From: Polytrichum commune
Lineage: Eukaryota > Streptophyta > Polytrichopsida > Polytrichales > Polytrichaceae
Assembly (NCBI GenBank): GCA_950295325.1
Contig: OX485806.1
Location: 31,680,001 to 31,744,000, forward strand
Length of the DNA: 64,000 nt
Direction: 5' to 3'
Shown: in pieces, positions 36,230-48,811 of the stretch
How the letters are laid out: every line of letters starts with the position of its first letter
Position numbering within the stretch: position 1 is the stretch's first letter
Translations under genes and position numbers: made by a program
The notes under the pieces: generated by a model
What the model saw: the letters and a program-made list of their open reading frames with translations, nothing else
The model's database searches: none
Told to the model about the DNA's origin: nothing

Positions 36230-36624
36230 TTACATTTGTGGTACCATCTCAATAAGAACTAACAGTCGAACGCCTGCATATGGATCACCTCTTTTATCAA
36301 ATAGTTGTAGACAACGAAAACCCGTCTTCAGCTCACAAACAGGTAAACAGGTCTGACCAGCAAAATCGTCCTTGTCAGTCTGATCATATTCGTGAACTTC
36401 AACTCGAAGGAGAGCAATCTCTGGAAGCATGAGAGGAAACTCGAATGGGCAGTTCCAATTCGGAGTCCAATTATCCATAATAGTGTCAGTTTTCTTCATC
36501 ACCGTATCTGTAGGCGCTCCAGCAATGCCCACCTGTCCCAACAACCCATCCATGCAGCTGAAATTATCAGGAGCTCGTGTCATTACAGCATAAGAAATCA
36601 TTATTGTGAAGCGGTGGAGAAGAA

Positions 36625-36670
<46 letters not shown>

Positions 36671-39600
36671 AATTCAAGATAATATTAGGAAAAATAGTGC
36701 AAATAATCTCTATACTAGTTCCATGAACAACCCTTTCCAGAATTCGAATTCTTTTATAGACAAAATGTCATAAAGCGTGAACCAAAATCCCTAAATATAT
36801 CATGTGGTCCTTGATGTTTACCCGGGTATAGAAGTCAGGTGGAGATAAACGATCAAAATAATGCTTGCCAAATCTCTCCAGCCAGCCAAGCCCCATGACC
36901 ACTTTCACCTGCAAAAAATGTCCTGGCATAAGCTCACCTGATATCCTCAAAGTCATGATATTCTCAAGAGCTTTGTCCACATGTATTTAGTCACAACCTG
37001 ATTGCACGTTCAAATCACCACCTTGTATGAGGATATATATGAGAGAATAGTACCCTCAGTAGTGTCTTCGGACGCTGTACTGCACTGGGATTGAATGACA
37101 TTCCTCCACACTCGAGAAGGAACTGAGGCTTCCTTATATACCCACATCCTCCATTTGCCCTAAAGAAACCTTGCACTAACCAAAGAGGCCTTCCGTACCC
37201 CTGGACAACATTGCAATGGAAACATCCGTGAAGGATTGCAGGGTTGGTTCAATACTCAATATTCAATTTGAACTGAGAAAGTATGAATCTTCCCCAATGG
37301 CTCCCTTCAATCATACCTTAATACGACATAATAATAAACGTACATTTGCCTAATTTCAATGAAAACAATAGAGATTCTTTTTTTAAAAAAACTGAATGAG
37401 ACTTTATATCAGGAGTTAGTTAGTCCCCCTAGGATCTTCCATTACTTTTTTTGCATACAAAATTAACAGATCGTTTCTTTCTACTTGTGATGGTGCATGC
37501 TCAGAGAGTGTTTGAATTTGCATGAAGAGAAACCTATTCCGGTTCATTCAGGGCCTAACATATTTTAATTAGCAACTCGGCATTCTGAAATGAGTTTGAC
37601 CCTCGTGAACCGATAGAGAATGCTCTTCGTTCAAACCTCTACACTACTATCAAGCATGCACCGAAAAGTTACCAAACATGGAAGGTGTTGATGTATGCAA
37701 AACAACTAACTCTGCGTAAAAGTCGCCTCGAGTTAGAGGATAACTCTAATGAACTGATCCAAACTTGATTAAATCTTGATTACACAGAAGTGACAGCAAC
37801 CTGGATTAGCAAGGAAAAACTTTCCACTGCTTACCTGCATGTTCAAAGCTACCATTTGAGCACCATGTGTCCAGGACAGAAACGGATTGTAATTTGAAGA
37901 ATTCAGTCGCAGCGCATTCGGATAAACTCGCACAAGGTTCCTCCTTGAAAAGCTGCCAAACACATCATCATCAATTTATGTGTATGCCTGTGTTGGTCTG
38001 GTATACAGGTGAATGCATGGTATCAATAATCAACATTGATAATGGTATCAAAGAACCTACCTGTGGATATCAAAATTGTAATACCAGTGAAATATTGATA
38101 TTTGGTGGGTATGCCAAGGTGAGAGAATGTTTGTATACCAAGTTATTATTTGGGTCAGTACCATTCTAAACCATATCAATACTAAGGTGATTTTGCCTAG
38201 ATATAAAGATTCTTGCATGGTATATAGACCCAAATCATATCAAGAACAAAAATACCATCAAATACTCACACCCTACTAATATCAAAAAATGTGAAAGCCT
38301 CATAATAGATACCCGAATGGTATAAAAAAGACAATTCCGGACCAGCACTGGTGTATACCTATGTATAGAAATATGTTAGTGTCAAAACTCTGCTGAGAGG
38401 CTTCAAGCAAACCCCTGATTTCCAAAGACATTGTACATATGAATCTTGTTTCCAATATGGGTTATATAAAGGGGATTGTTACATCAACCACACTTTGGTT
38501 AAAACGACCACAAAAATGCATTGCACAGCCACCTCACCTGTCAAAAATTTGAACAAATCTAGTTTTAAGCTGAAATGTAAAGAAAGAGGAAGCAGAGCCG
38601 ATACCATGCTCATCTTCGTATGTGCAATGAAAAATCAAATTTTGACAGGTCATGTGACTGCGCAACACATCTCTTGTCGTTTTAACAAACTACGTGGTCG
38701 ATTTAACAATTGCCTCTATAAAAAGTGCAGTGAGCCTCTCAGGTTCTACTACTGACAATCAGAGTGGAGAAAGATACACAAACTCAAAGGTGAATATTAT
38801 ATCAATGGCATAATTTAAATGTTTAGCGTTGATTTAAAAAGTAGGATTGTTCAAGAAGACTTACGAAATAAGAGCTTCAGGGTGAGCCTTTGCAACTTTT
38901 TCCAAGGTCTTCTCACTCAAACTGACGCGCTTTACAACATCTTCAATTATCAAAGCCTCTCTCATTGATGGTCCTTTCAGCTTCCCTAAGCGAATTGTGA
39001 TCAGACGTGCGTAATCAGGATCAATGGTACAATCAGGTCGATTTTCTTCAATGGTGTCATCACGCTCATCAGCCGCCATGGGCTTCATTAATTCCACCTC
39101 CAGAGCAGAATCAACCTTGGGAAAACGTAGGGGCTGCACCACATCACATCAGATAATTGTATCAAATTCAATCCCGCCACCTCAGGAAATTTGGGAATAA
39201 ACAAACACATTCAAAGATCTAAATTCAAGAGTTCTGCTTTGATTTTATGATCTGGCCTGCCAAGGGATGGCTTGGCTAAATCAACCAGTGCTTCAGAAGC
39301 CTCTTGGCATTTTTGCAAAAGATATTCAACTATAAAACCCAGTATTCCTTTCAACACCAATTTTTCAGCTGAGATGCATGCCCACTGATGGCACAATGCT
39401 GGACTGGTGTATATGTATAGGTGAAGCATGGTATCAATAGACTATATCAGTTATGGTATCAAAGAACCTACCCAACTAGTATCAAATTTGTGATACTAGT
39501 CAAATATTGATACTTGGTAGGTATCACAAGATGAGAGAATCTTTGTGGATCCAAATCATTATTTGGGTCAATACCATCCTGATACTATTTTGATACTAGG

Positions 39601-42600
39601 GTAAATATACCTGATTTGGTTACTTATTTTTATCAAACAACTATATTTCCTTGATATGTGGTTTGGTGTGGCTCCAAGAACAAATACCAAAAAGACATGT
39701 GTTTAATACAGATCGGATTGCATGCTCAAAGTATGATGATCATTCTAGGCTCAATAACCAACATAATTAGAGAGATCTACATGATCATTTTTATGCGCAC
39801 AAGAATCTTCACATTTCATGATAGTGACTAAAATATTCATGTGAACTTTAAAATCTATGAGGAAAGAGGCTATGAACTCGATTTGGATTTGCTAACCATC
39901 TTGTATCAATCGCATGTTTCATATCCTAGGACAAGTTGACTAGTCGGAATAAGTAACTACCTTAGGTTTTGGATGGTATAAAAACCCAAATGGTATCAAA
40001 AAGTAAATAATTAATTAATTTAAATCCCTCAAATACCCATATCCTACTTGCATCAAAGAATAAAAGCAATATCCTCTTTATACATACCTGAGGGATATAA
40101 AAAAAACGTAATTACCAGTCCAACACTGAAAGGTACCTACCTCGTCATCTGGAGGGCACCGAGATATGGGAAATTCGGAAACTTCCTCACCCCAGGCGTC
40201 ATGTGCTCTGTCCTTCACAGGACTCTCCACTTCCTCCTGCTTGTCTGCCTCTTCAAGGTCCTCCCTGACAGATAGAGTTGGTTCTATTTCAGCTTCCAGG
40301 TATTCTTTCGGCGGTTTTGTCGACACCATGATGCGTTGTTTCAATGATTCAGGACTCGGAAACTCATTCATAGGTTCATCGGTTTCGGGGAAGTAAAGCA
40401 TCTTTCCCAGTACTTCCTTGAGGATCTGCATTCTCTCAAATATCAAAATAGTTTCATATCAAATACAACATATGCTAGATCGGTCTTAAATGGTTACTTT
40501 TCCGACTAGCCCACTTCTAGTATGTGAAACACAGGTTTAGTACAAGATGGTTAGCAAATCAAAATTGAGGCTGTAGCCACTTTCCTCATAAACTCAGGAG
40601 CTCATATGAATATCTTCTTTGTTTAAAAAGTGAAGATTCTCATTCTCATTAAATGGTCATATAGTTCCCCCTACAATTGTGTTGACTATTGAACCTAGAA
40701 TAATTATTATATTACGAGCAACAGTGCGATCTCTTTTAAAAACATGTTTTTTGGTATCCCTTCTTGGAGCCAGGCCAAACCACATAACCACTCAAATGAT
40801 AGGTGTCCAATTAAGATAAGTAACCGAATTAGGTGCGTCTAACTTATCTGAGATAGTCTTTGATAATTCCCATGCATGTCACAACTACCTCAACAATTTA
40901 CTCCAAACTGTTCAATCGGGTCTGACACACACGCTCATAGCTTTGATAAATAAAATGAATAATCAGCTGCTGACCTAAAGAAATAGGCTTGCATAGATGA
41001 GAACTTGGTGTTTACTGCTAAAAACATTTCAGTATGGTATTGTAAGCTAGGTTATGTGATAGCAGTGAGGTTTTTAAGGCAGGAGCAGTACCGTTGAAGC
41101 TTCCTTTTGTAGAGCGCTTGGGAGATGGTCTTCCAATGTTAGGATGACAGGGTATTCAGAGGCACAGAAAGCATTGTCCCTGATTGCAACTATGCAGTCT
41201 TTAAAGTCCACAGGTGCTGTCAATGTCCTGCATACGCGAAAGTCGCCAATAATATTGCACTCTCAAAGTTATTACAGCGCCCAAAAAAATCATAATCCTT
41301 GATACTCCAGAGACTTCTCCAGGGATAAAGATGCAGGATCGAGAAAAAAACTCAGGGAAAGAGAAATCTCAGAAGACATATAAGAGAATACTGGCAAATA
41401 TCCACAAGCACCTTCTAATTGTGAAGGTTTGTTTGAAGACGAGCATTCTCCAGATACTACATATATGAGGTGTGCTAGAATCTCTGTTAGTTCATAATTC
41501 TGGTACAAGTGAAATGTTCCCACTCGTCTTAAAACTAAAATGATGTAAGGTAGATGGGTCATAAATGGTTACTTTTTCTGACTACCACTTCTCCTAGGAC
41601 ATGAAACACGCATTGAGTGCAAGATGGTTAGCAAATCTAAATCAAGGCCATAGCCACTTTCCTCTTAATTTTCGGAGCTCATATGATAATCTTATTCATT
41701 ATCAAAGTGAAGATTCTTGTACTCATTAAATGGCGATGTAGGTCCCCCCCCCCCAATTATGTTGACTATTGGACCTAAGATGGTTATCATATTTTGAGCA
41801 CATAGTCCAATCTCTTTTGAACACATCGCTTTTCGGTATCCAATCTTGGAGCCATACCAAACCACATACCAGTCAAATATAGGTGTCCCAATAAGCAAAA
41901 AAACCGAATAAGGGTTATGCAACAAATTATTAATGAACTACCTTACTGTACAATGATAGTTTATCAAACCATATGAACTGTTTGTAAATGACAGAGGTCC
42001 AAGACACCACAATCCATACACATGTCAGAAATATGCAAATGTTTGCAAGTAAGAATTTTTGCAAGATGATCAATCCATTGAATCAGTCAGAGGAAGTGGT
42101 TTAGGGAAGTGGAATACATACTTGCCGTGAAGAACTTGGATTTTGTTTTTGTTCGGCCACATGTCTAATTCAATGGCACGCACGCCTTTCTTCAAAGCCT
42201 TTACAATGGGATCCACACTGCACTTACTGCTGAGCTGATTGCCAGTAAGGTATGAGTTGTGCCCTGTGTATATGTAATAGTGCGCTAGTGGCTCGTTCAT
42301 GTCATGGTGAACCTGACAGACACCAAATTGCACTTACATTCATTATTTCCCATGAATCGAGGCATAAACCAATGTTGGTCTGGTATATAGGTGAATGCAT
42401 GGGTATCAATAAACAACATCAATAATGCTATCCAAGAACCCACCCATGGGTATCAAAGTTGTAATACCAATGAAATATTGATGTTTGGTGGGAATGTCAA
42501 GGTGAGAGAATCTTTGTATACCTGAGTTCTTATCTGAGTCAATACCATTCTAAACCATGTTGGTACTAGGGCGATTCTACCAAGGTATGAAGGGTCTTGC

Positions 42601-44366
42601 ATGGTATATAGACCTGAATGGTATCAAAAACACAAACACTGTCTAAAACCCATTTCCTACTGGTATCAAAAAATGTGAATCCTCAATATAGATACCCAAA
42701 TGGTATCAAAAATAGATGATACCAGTCCGACACTGTTGTAAACAATCACACCAGTTCTCCTATTTGTAGGAAAAAGAAAAATGTGGCAATTGAATCATAT
42801 TCACATATTCCTTCTCGGACAAACATATGGCAACAATTCTTCTGTTATTCACCCGACCTTCTGACCCAAAAATCACTACTGATCGTCAAAGCTGAAAGAG
42901 AATGCGGCAATTGAGGGTTGAAGCACCCCTGCTCTAGAGGAAACAGCTGAAGCTAGATTCGTAATGCTCACCAGGTATTCTGATTCTAAATAGGATTGTG
43001 GCAGCAAATTGGCTCCATCAAACAGGGGCAGTAGATTTAAGGAGTGTTTACAGAAAACCACCATTCCAGTGGTTGTGATTGTAGTTTACTTTCTTTTTTA
43101 CAATTTAACAAGAAATTCAGGTGCATTGATGACAACCACAACCACAACTACTCCTACTTGCCGAACTACAACACAAGGTGTAGTTGGGAGTAATTGCAAT
43201 GGTTGTAGTCTACTTTTTTTTTACTCCATTTTGTTTTTAGTTACTATGTGGCACCGGGAGATAAATTCAAGACCAGAGCATGGAAGAGGATTTGTAGGAG
43301 GCAATTTACAAACATTCTTTATAATCCATAGTTAGTTTGTCTCCGCTTCATGGAATTGCACCAATAGGAGATACGATAATTGAGGTCAAGCCCACTCTAC
43401 AACTACAACTAGTGTGTAAATGGAAGAAAAGAAGAAAAAATGTAGGTGTGGTTGAAAAAGGGCCCAAAACAAAACCACAACCACTTACTCGAGTAGTTGT
43501 GAGCAAACGCCCCTTCAGACATAAAGAACGTATTTATAATAAATAAAATAAATACACTCACATCATCCAGCTCTAATAAAGTTACATTATATTACGTGCG
43601 GAGGATGCTCACTTTTGATGCAAGTGGAGCATTCAAGGTGAGGCTGAGGAACAGACCCGAAAAAAAGCACTGACATCAATCAGCTTCAACAAGTTACATG
43701 TTTTTACAAAAAGTGGAGTAGGAAGCTCACTTTTGATGCAAGTAGAGTATTCAAGATGGGGCTGAGGAACAGACCAACAAAAGGCACTGACATCATTCAG
43801 CTTCAACAAGTTACATGTTATTACAGAAATGGAGGATGCTCACTTTGATGCAAGTGAAGCATTCAAGGTGAGGCTGAGGAACAGACCAAGAAGAAAAACT
43901 GACATCAATCGGCCTCAACAAGTTACATGTTATTGCAAGAAGTGGAGGAAGCTCACTTTTGATGCAAGTGATGCATTCAAGGTGAGGCTGAGGAACAGAC
44001 CAAGAAAAAGGCACTGACATCAACATGCTATTACAAGAAATAGAGGAGGGAGCTCACGTTTGATGCAAGTGGAGCATTCAAGGTGGGGCTGAGGAGAAGC
44101 TGAAAGAAACTCTCCAAGTCCAGCTCGCCATGATGAATTTTACTGCCAATTGAGCCCAGCTGGTGCTCCACGAGGAGCTTTGCGTTCTGCAAAGTGGCAT
44201 TCGACTCCCTTTGCACATCTTCCAGAAATTGCAGCAACTTTTCTGTAGACAAGCTCCCATCGGCAGCAGCATATCTTGCAAACACGTCCTTCACTACCTG
44301 GGGTGCTTCTCCACTGGCGTCCTTGAAATGCCTTTTAAAGCATCCGAAGAGACTGAAGCTTGACAT
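36230..44366 (-). CDS. PLC: Phosphoinositide-specific phospholipase C, nine exons
   Basis: Minus-strand exons 44366-44058, 42312-42122, 41227-41092, 40425-40141, 39133-38865, 37952-37835, 37200-37054, 36908-36822 and 36532-36230 join to 1845 bp in one frame, 614 residues, with GT-AG borders throughout. The enzyme cleaves phosphatidylinositol 4,5-bisphosphate to inositol trisphosphate and diacylglycerol at the plasma membrane. Order: EF-hand-like region (1-103), X domain (about 104-250), acidic linker, Y domain (about 330-460, [18 protein letters not shown]), C2 domain (about 486-605, [22 protein letters not shown]). Catalytic positions known from the family are intact: His121-Asn122, Glu151, Asp153, His165 and Glu199, so it should be active. 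The start MSSFSLF is chosen because it matches the family N-terminus; an ATG at 44429 would add 21 basic residues. The exon plan resembles plant PLC genes. The introns hold many MITEs. Confidence 0.95.
36627..36665. repeat. CA microsatellite in PLC intron 8
   Basis: About 19 CA units, 95 bp upstream of the exon 9 acceptor on the coding strand (read there as TG repeats). Its length is likely to vary between individuals. Confidence 0.85.
37988..38350 (+). mobile_element. hAT-type MITE (family D) in PLC intron 5
   Basis: 363 bp with inverted ends (TGTTGGTCTGGTATA on the left; CAGTGCTGGTCCGG on the right strand) and flanks GTGTATGC/GTGTATAC, matching at seven of eight bases. Interior rich in GGTATCAA words. 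Relatives lie at 39394-40128 and 42370-42735. Confidence 0.75.
38471..38716. mobile_element. MITE with ~80-bp terminal inverted repeats in PLC intron 5
   Basis: Arms beginning GGGGATTGTTACATC and, in reverse complement, GAGGCAATTGTTAAATC continue through GTTAAAACGAC to CCTGTCAAAA. Flanks TATATAAA and TATAAAAA agree at seven of eight bases. Long arms and an eight-base duplication allow hAT or Mutator-like origin. Confidence 0.65.
39394..40128 (+). mobile_element. Family D MITE in PLC intron 4, split by family B
   Basis: Left end CAATGCTGGACTGGT, right end (reverse complement) CAGTGTTGGACTGGT. It is broken at about 39620-39957 by a minus-strand family B copy. The right end lies only 12 bp from the exon 4 splice donor at 40140. 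The flanking eight-base duplication is not clear here. Confidence 0.65.
39620..39957 (-). repeat. Family B repeat nested in family D MITE
   Basis: Inverted TTACTTATT ends; interior contains the complements of the family B blocks (GGCTCAATAACCAACATAAT, TTTGGATTTGCTAACCATCT). It shows that family B was mobile after family D inserted in this intron. Confidence 0.6.
40484..40845 (+). repeat. Family B repeat in PLC intron 3
   Basis: About 360 bp with ends GGTTACTTTTCCGACTAG and, in reverse complement, GGTTACTTATCTTAATTG. Antisense to the PLC transcript. Very similar to the copy in intron 2. Confidence 0.65.
41565..41915 (+). repeat. Family B repeat in PLC intron 2
   Basis: Shares CTCATATGA.AATCTTATTC, CATTAAATGG and GGAGCCATACCAAACCACAT with the intron 3 copy and lies in the same orientation. 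An eight-base C run occurs inside it at about 41747-41754. Confidence 0.65.
42370..42735 (+). mobile_element. hAT-type MITE (family D) in PLC intron 1
   Basis: 366 bp, left end CAATGTTGGTCTGGTAT, right end (reverse complement) CAGTGTCGGACTGGTAT. Flanks GCATAAAC and TTGTAAAC agree at six of eight bases. It begins 57 bp upstream, in gene orientation, of the exon 2 acceptor. Confidence 0.7.
43037..43520. mobile_element. Probable MITE in PLC intron 1
   Basis: Inverted ends (AAGGAGTGTTTAC on the left; AAGGGGCGTTTGC on the right strand) followed by matching GTGGTTGTG blocks. The interior repeats ACCACAACTAC-type words. Target duplication not resolved. Confidence 0.5.
43607..44057 (-). repeat. Four tandem copies of the PLC exon 1/intron 1 boundary
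   Basis: Immediately downstream (in gene orientation) of the exon 1 donor at 44058/44057, four units spaced 101-128 bp apart repeat the last ~42 bp of exon 1, its donor (GTGAGC) and the first ~60 bp of the intron. On the + strand the GCTCAC of each donor starts at 43607, 43735, 43838 and 43951, against 44052 for the true one. Each copy reads AAAGTGAGC in place of AACGTGAGC. The units have diverged by point changes and small gaps. Confidence 0.85.
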
Positions 44367-45552
44367 CTTGAAACGTGGGCAACCACCAGCTCTTTTTTTA
44401 CCAACACCTCTTGCACTTTTCCTCATCACCGACTCCTCCTGTAACTCATGAGTATGTCATCCTCTTCCTCTTCTTTTCCCTTGGCCACTCTTCTCTCTAA
44501 GCTTCTCATGCGCTCCAAGCCACTCGATGTGCAGCAGATACAAGCTGCTGATCGCAACCCAAGCCGAACCCAACACGTGTTACGTTTCGATCGTTACGCA
44601 CTTACCTCATCTGAAAGAGGAAAACTAAGTTTTCAATTACAAAAAGAGTTAACTCTATCTCAGCCTCGAAACTGAAGTATACTAAAGTAGTACACACAAG
44701 CAATGCCAAAATTGAATGCTCTCTCGATCATTGAAGAGGAAAACTACGTTTCAATGACAAAAAGGGGTTAACTCTGTCATAAGGTTTTATGCTGGAAGCG
44801 GAGAACACAAACAATGCCAAACATGATCGGGCTCACAACTCGACGAATGGCAACAGAATATTATCTAAGTCTTGACTAAAAGCTCATCATGAACTATGTC
44901 CACCAACTCTTGCAAGAACCCCGAGAGGTGCCTAAGCAGAAATTGGCAGCCACAACACTGCCGGAGTCAGAATCAAGAGAGTTCAGACTGTTTGCAAACA
45001 CCCTCCGGGGAAATGTGAAAAGTGGAGTACCGTACACATACAGTACCCGGAAATGTTGATCTGAAAAAGTAAGCAATATTTGAATACCATTTTTCTCTTC
45101 AAGCTTCCCAGTCCCCGGTTGTAAACAATGTGCAACAATCAGTCAGTCCGAAGGTACCTACCTAACTCTCCTTCAATGATAATAATTTTGGCCACCTTAA
45201 CCCGATCGACCCAGTTCAATTAATATTTTCTGATATTTCTATGCATAGGACTCCGACCGTTGGTCCGAATAGCAAAGTTCGTGCAGCAAGATCAGGCTAC
45301 ACTGCAAATCATCGTCTTGTTCACATTGACATTTTTTTAAAGGAAATGTGAGTTTAGTCCAATGAAGAGGCTCAGGGTGACTTCCTATCATAAACTCATT
45401 GTGTTTTTGCAAAATCCGGAAACGCACCAGATAGCAAGCGAGAATTAAACTCCTGTTCGAAGCGATGCGAAAAGCATAGAACAATCTCCACAGCTCCAGA
45501 TCCAGACCCAGTGGAAAATATCTCACTCTGCATCTCACATCCTCTCTCACTC

Positions 45553-45592
<40 letters not shown>

Positions 45593-46250
45593 CCTCTCCC
45601 GCTTGCTCTCTCCTTGATTTCTGTACCCGCAATAAACTACTGCTACACTTCTGATCTTCGCCAAAACATTTGCGCGGTGAAATCAGAAATCGAGGAGGAA
45701 AACAACGAGTTCTGAGGTTCGGAGGACTGCGGTGTCTGCCGAACCAACCACTTCAAAGACGAATTGCGAGATCGCAGGTGCCAATGCAGCTGACAACTTT
45801 TCGTGACAAGAGCCAAACAAAGAAGACGACGACGACGAACTTGGGGGAGCAACACGACGAACTTGGGGAGGAAGACTGCGACGACCGGTGGAATCCCGGG
45901 TATGAACCAATGCTCCACCCCCCATCGCAAATCAGGGTATGTTAAAACTCTCTTACCTTTGTGAACACGGGTATGACAGAATGAAGTGCCTGTGTAAGTT
46001 CCCGATGCGAGGACGGTGACTTTCCGGGTATGTATATAACACCGGGTATCTGGTGAGTTTCCGGATATGAGACCTTCCCATTGTCCAAGAGTACACCCGG
46101 GTATGACACGGTGACGCCCGGTTCAGTACTGAATCCGAGGCCCGGTTTGTTGGCGGGTATGTCACGAGAGCCGAGACCGGTGACCCTGTGAAGTAGCGGG
46201 TCGCCAGACCTTGTGGAGGAAGTAGAAGGCTCAGTGCTTTTCGGGTACCA
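44367..46250 (-). promoter_or_regulatory. PLC upstream region with CT tract and motif cluster
   Basis: A 58-bp CT tract at about 45540-45597 reads as GA on the PLC strand, a composition common near plant transcription starts. The section 45640-45930 is GC-rich. Between 45896 and 46162 the word GGGTATG or a one-base variant, usually preceded by C, occurs eight times. Transcription start and any leader intron are not resolved. Frames in this region are low-complexity and not called. Confidence 0.35.
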
Positions 46251-46264
46251 TTAACCCTTGGTAG

Positions 46265-46500
46265 AAGAGAAGGGAATTACCGTATACAAGCGTACCTCAC
46301 ATGCATGCAACGTATAAACTTGACCCATGTAGGTTTGTTGCCAATTGTTTTCAAATGATCTCGAGTGAAGTAATTTGGGGTTTTGGAATCTGATTATGGT
46401 GTCAAATCAACTTCAAAAAGTAACTTCTGGTTTGTTTGTGTATTATTTTAAGGCCTTTTATGTTGGATGCATGAGAGGCACGTTCACAACCTTGACATGC
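46265..46500. mobile_element. MITE family C
   Basis: Left ATTACCGTATACAAGCGTAC then CTCACATGCATGCAACGTAT; right end, in reverse complement, CCTCTCATGCATCCAACATA. Same terminus type as 22246-22500. Confidence 0.6.
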
Positions 46501-48095
46501 CATCAGGGGTAGAGCATTTTCGTGATCAAACGCAAGCTTGGAAGAGTAGATATTTTCTTGGGTTAGGGCTAACAATATCTGATGAGAAAGTGATGCCACA
46601 TTGGTGCCATGTTAGTGTCACTTTATTTTCTCGTACTTTGGACACATGCTTCAGTGTAAAGTCCTCGGGTCCATTTTTTTAATTTTTTTTCCTCTTGACA
46701 ATAGAATTACTCATTTTCTAGAGTTTGTTTAGCCTTAGACCCCTAATGTAAACCGATTGTGAGTTTGCAAGAAAAGTGAAGTCATGAGGACATTGTCGAA
46801 GGATCATATGATCCATTAGAATTATAGAAAGCCCATTTGATCCTCATGTAATGTATTTAGAAGTGAAATCGTTGTAATCGCAATTTTAATTTTAATTTTA
46901 GACATAAGAAAGTTGGTATAATTAGTTGGCACCGAACTCTACAACTTACAAAGTATAATTTGGTGCGAAACTAAAGGCATTATTTGCCCATGGTGTCTTG
47001 AAATGATCAAGGTGTCGACGTGTCTCTTGAGATGAACTTGAGGTGTGAGCGTTGCACAAAACACACATGATAATTCTTCATGAATGTTTCAAGTCAAGAT
47101 TTGGGAGGTGATGCAATAGACGGTTTCAACAGCTACGTCACAGAGAAACAATCACTAAGAAATGCTCACTAGTTTTTAGCATGTTCTTCATGAAAATCTA
47201 AGCATTTGAGCCCAAAGTCAAGTGCGTTTGGGACAACGAACCATTAAGGTGTGTGCACCTTACAAATGGCCATTCTTCTTGATTGGATGTCCATATATTC
47301 AGTGAACAAGAAGGACACGAAAGAGTCGTGTAATATGATGATACTGGACTTCGTGCTCAAAATACGAAGAATCATTAACGGCATGTTCAATTCATTCAAA
47401 GCGAATACACGACCTCACTTTGATTTCGTATAACCCATGCATCTCAACTCCCGAGCTCAAGACTCGAACCCCTTATCTTCACGAGTCGCAAGTAATGCCC
47501 GAACGAGACAATCCACATAGTGGACACCATGGGTCCTACCCCTCCCGAGACAAGATTTCCAAAAGGAAACATAAAACGCTCGCCCCAAACTCAAAGGGAG
47601 TCAATGCAACAATTGTTCGAGCCATAAGTTTCCAACATGGTCGGTGGCAAAACTAACTCCATTTCACTCATCACGTTCGCCTCGACACCCGCTACGACTT
47701 ACCCTAACTTACCTTACCCTCCATCATCTTTCGCATGCATCGCCGCTTCATAATAGTGGATTTTGTCCTCGTAATCACCTTTTGACACATGGATGACGAC
47801 GGAGGTCCATTGATAATGGACACGCTTTGGGTCCCAAACCCTTCTTGTCCACGGAAGCTCGACCAACTGCCCGGCCGGCCACAATCTTGGCTGCAAGACA
47901 ATCAAATTCCTGACAACCCCCTCTGCCCTTCCTTGCCTTGCCTCGTCCCCCTTGCTTTCCTTGGTTCGTGTGCTCCTCCTCGGATCCCCCTTGCACAAGA
48001 TATTAACTTAGCTTTTTTTCCTCTGCAAATGCATGCCCTAATACCCAAGTACAAGCCCACTTACAAACGCTCGTCCTTCGTACCACTGCTGCTGT
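46501..48095. other. Intergenic, nothing recognised
   Basis: No supported gene. Frames at 47700-48115 overlap on both strands and are not convincing. An (ATGG)n tract follows at about 48122-48152. Confidence 0.35.
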
Positions 48096-48100
48096 TTCGG

Positions 48101-48777
48101 CGAGGTTTGAGCTGAGTCGACCATGGATGGATGGATGGATGGATGGATGGATGGTTAGAGAGAGAGAGAGAGGAGATTATCGTATACTAACTTACTATAC
48201 AACGAGTGTTCGTCTCATTCATCCATAAGAACGTTATTAAGCAGTGTGCGTTCGTTCATGTGAGTCTTGAGAATTATAACCATGGGATGATGGGCCAAGT
48301 TGGTGCAAATTTATACTGAGTCCGAGTCTCCTTGCACTCTGTTGGGGCACTTACAAATGCTCGTCATTCGTACCACTGATGTTGTTTTAGTGAGGTTTGA
48401 GCTGAGTCGACCAGTGATGGATGGTTAGAGAGAGAGAGAGAGAGAGGAGATTATCGTATACTAACTTACTATACAACGAGCGTTCGTCTCATTCATCCAT
48501 GAGAACGTTATTAAGCGGTGTGTGTGCGTTCGTTCATGTGAGCCTTGAGAATTGTAACCATGGGATGATGGCCCAAGTTGGTGCAGATTCATACTGAGTC
48601 CGAGTCTGCTTGCACTCTGTTGGGGCATTTTGTGGTTAGATTCTCAAGGCCCATGTGAACGAATGTACACTACTTAATAATGTTATGCGACATAAAAAGC
48701 TTTGAAATAATATAATATGCTTTCCCTTCGTATCACTGATGTTGTTTTAGCGAGGTTTGAGCTGAGTCGACCAGTCC

Positions 48778-48811
<34 letters not shown>

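Noticed and set aside
36392-36670. Plus-strand frame ending in a His-Thr run
   Set aside because: It is antisense to PLC exon 9 and the tail is just the CA microsatellite.
45239-45945. Several overlapping frames upstream of PLC on both strands
   Set aside because: Low-complexity reading of GA/CT and GAC repeats; no domain.
47435-47470. B-box-like GGTTCGAGTCT on the minus strand
   Set aside because: No A box at a usable distance and no tRNA fold.
47789-48115. 108-codon frame downstream of 47.7 kb
   Set aside because: Competing frames on the other strand over the same bases and no recognisable domain.
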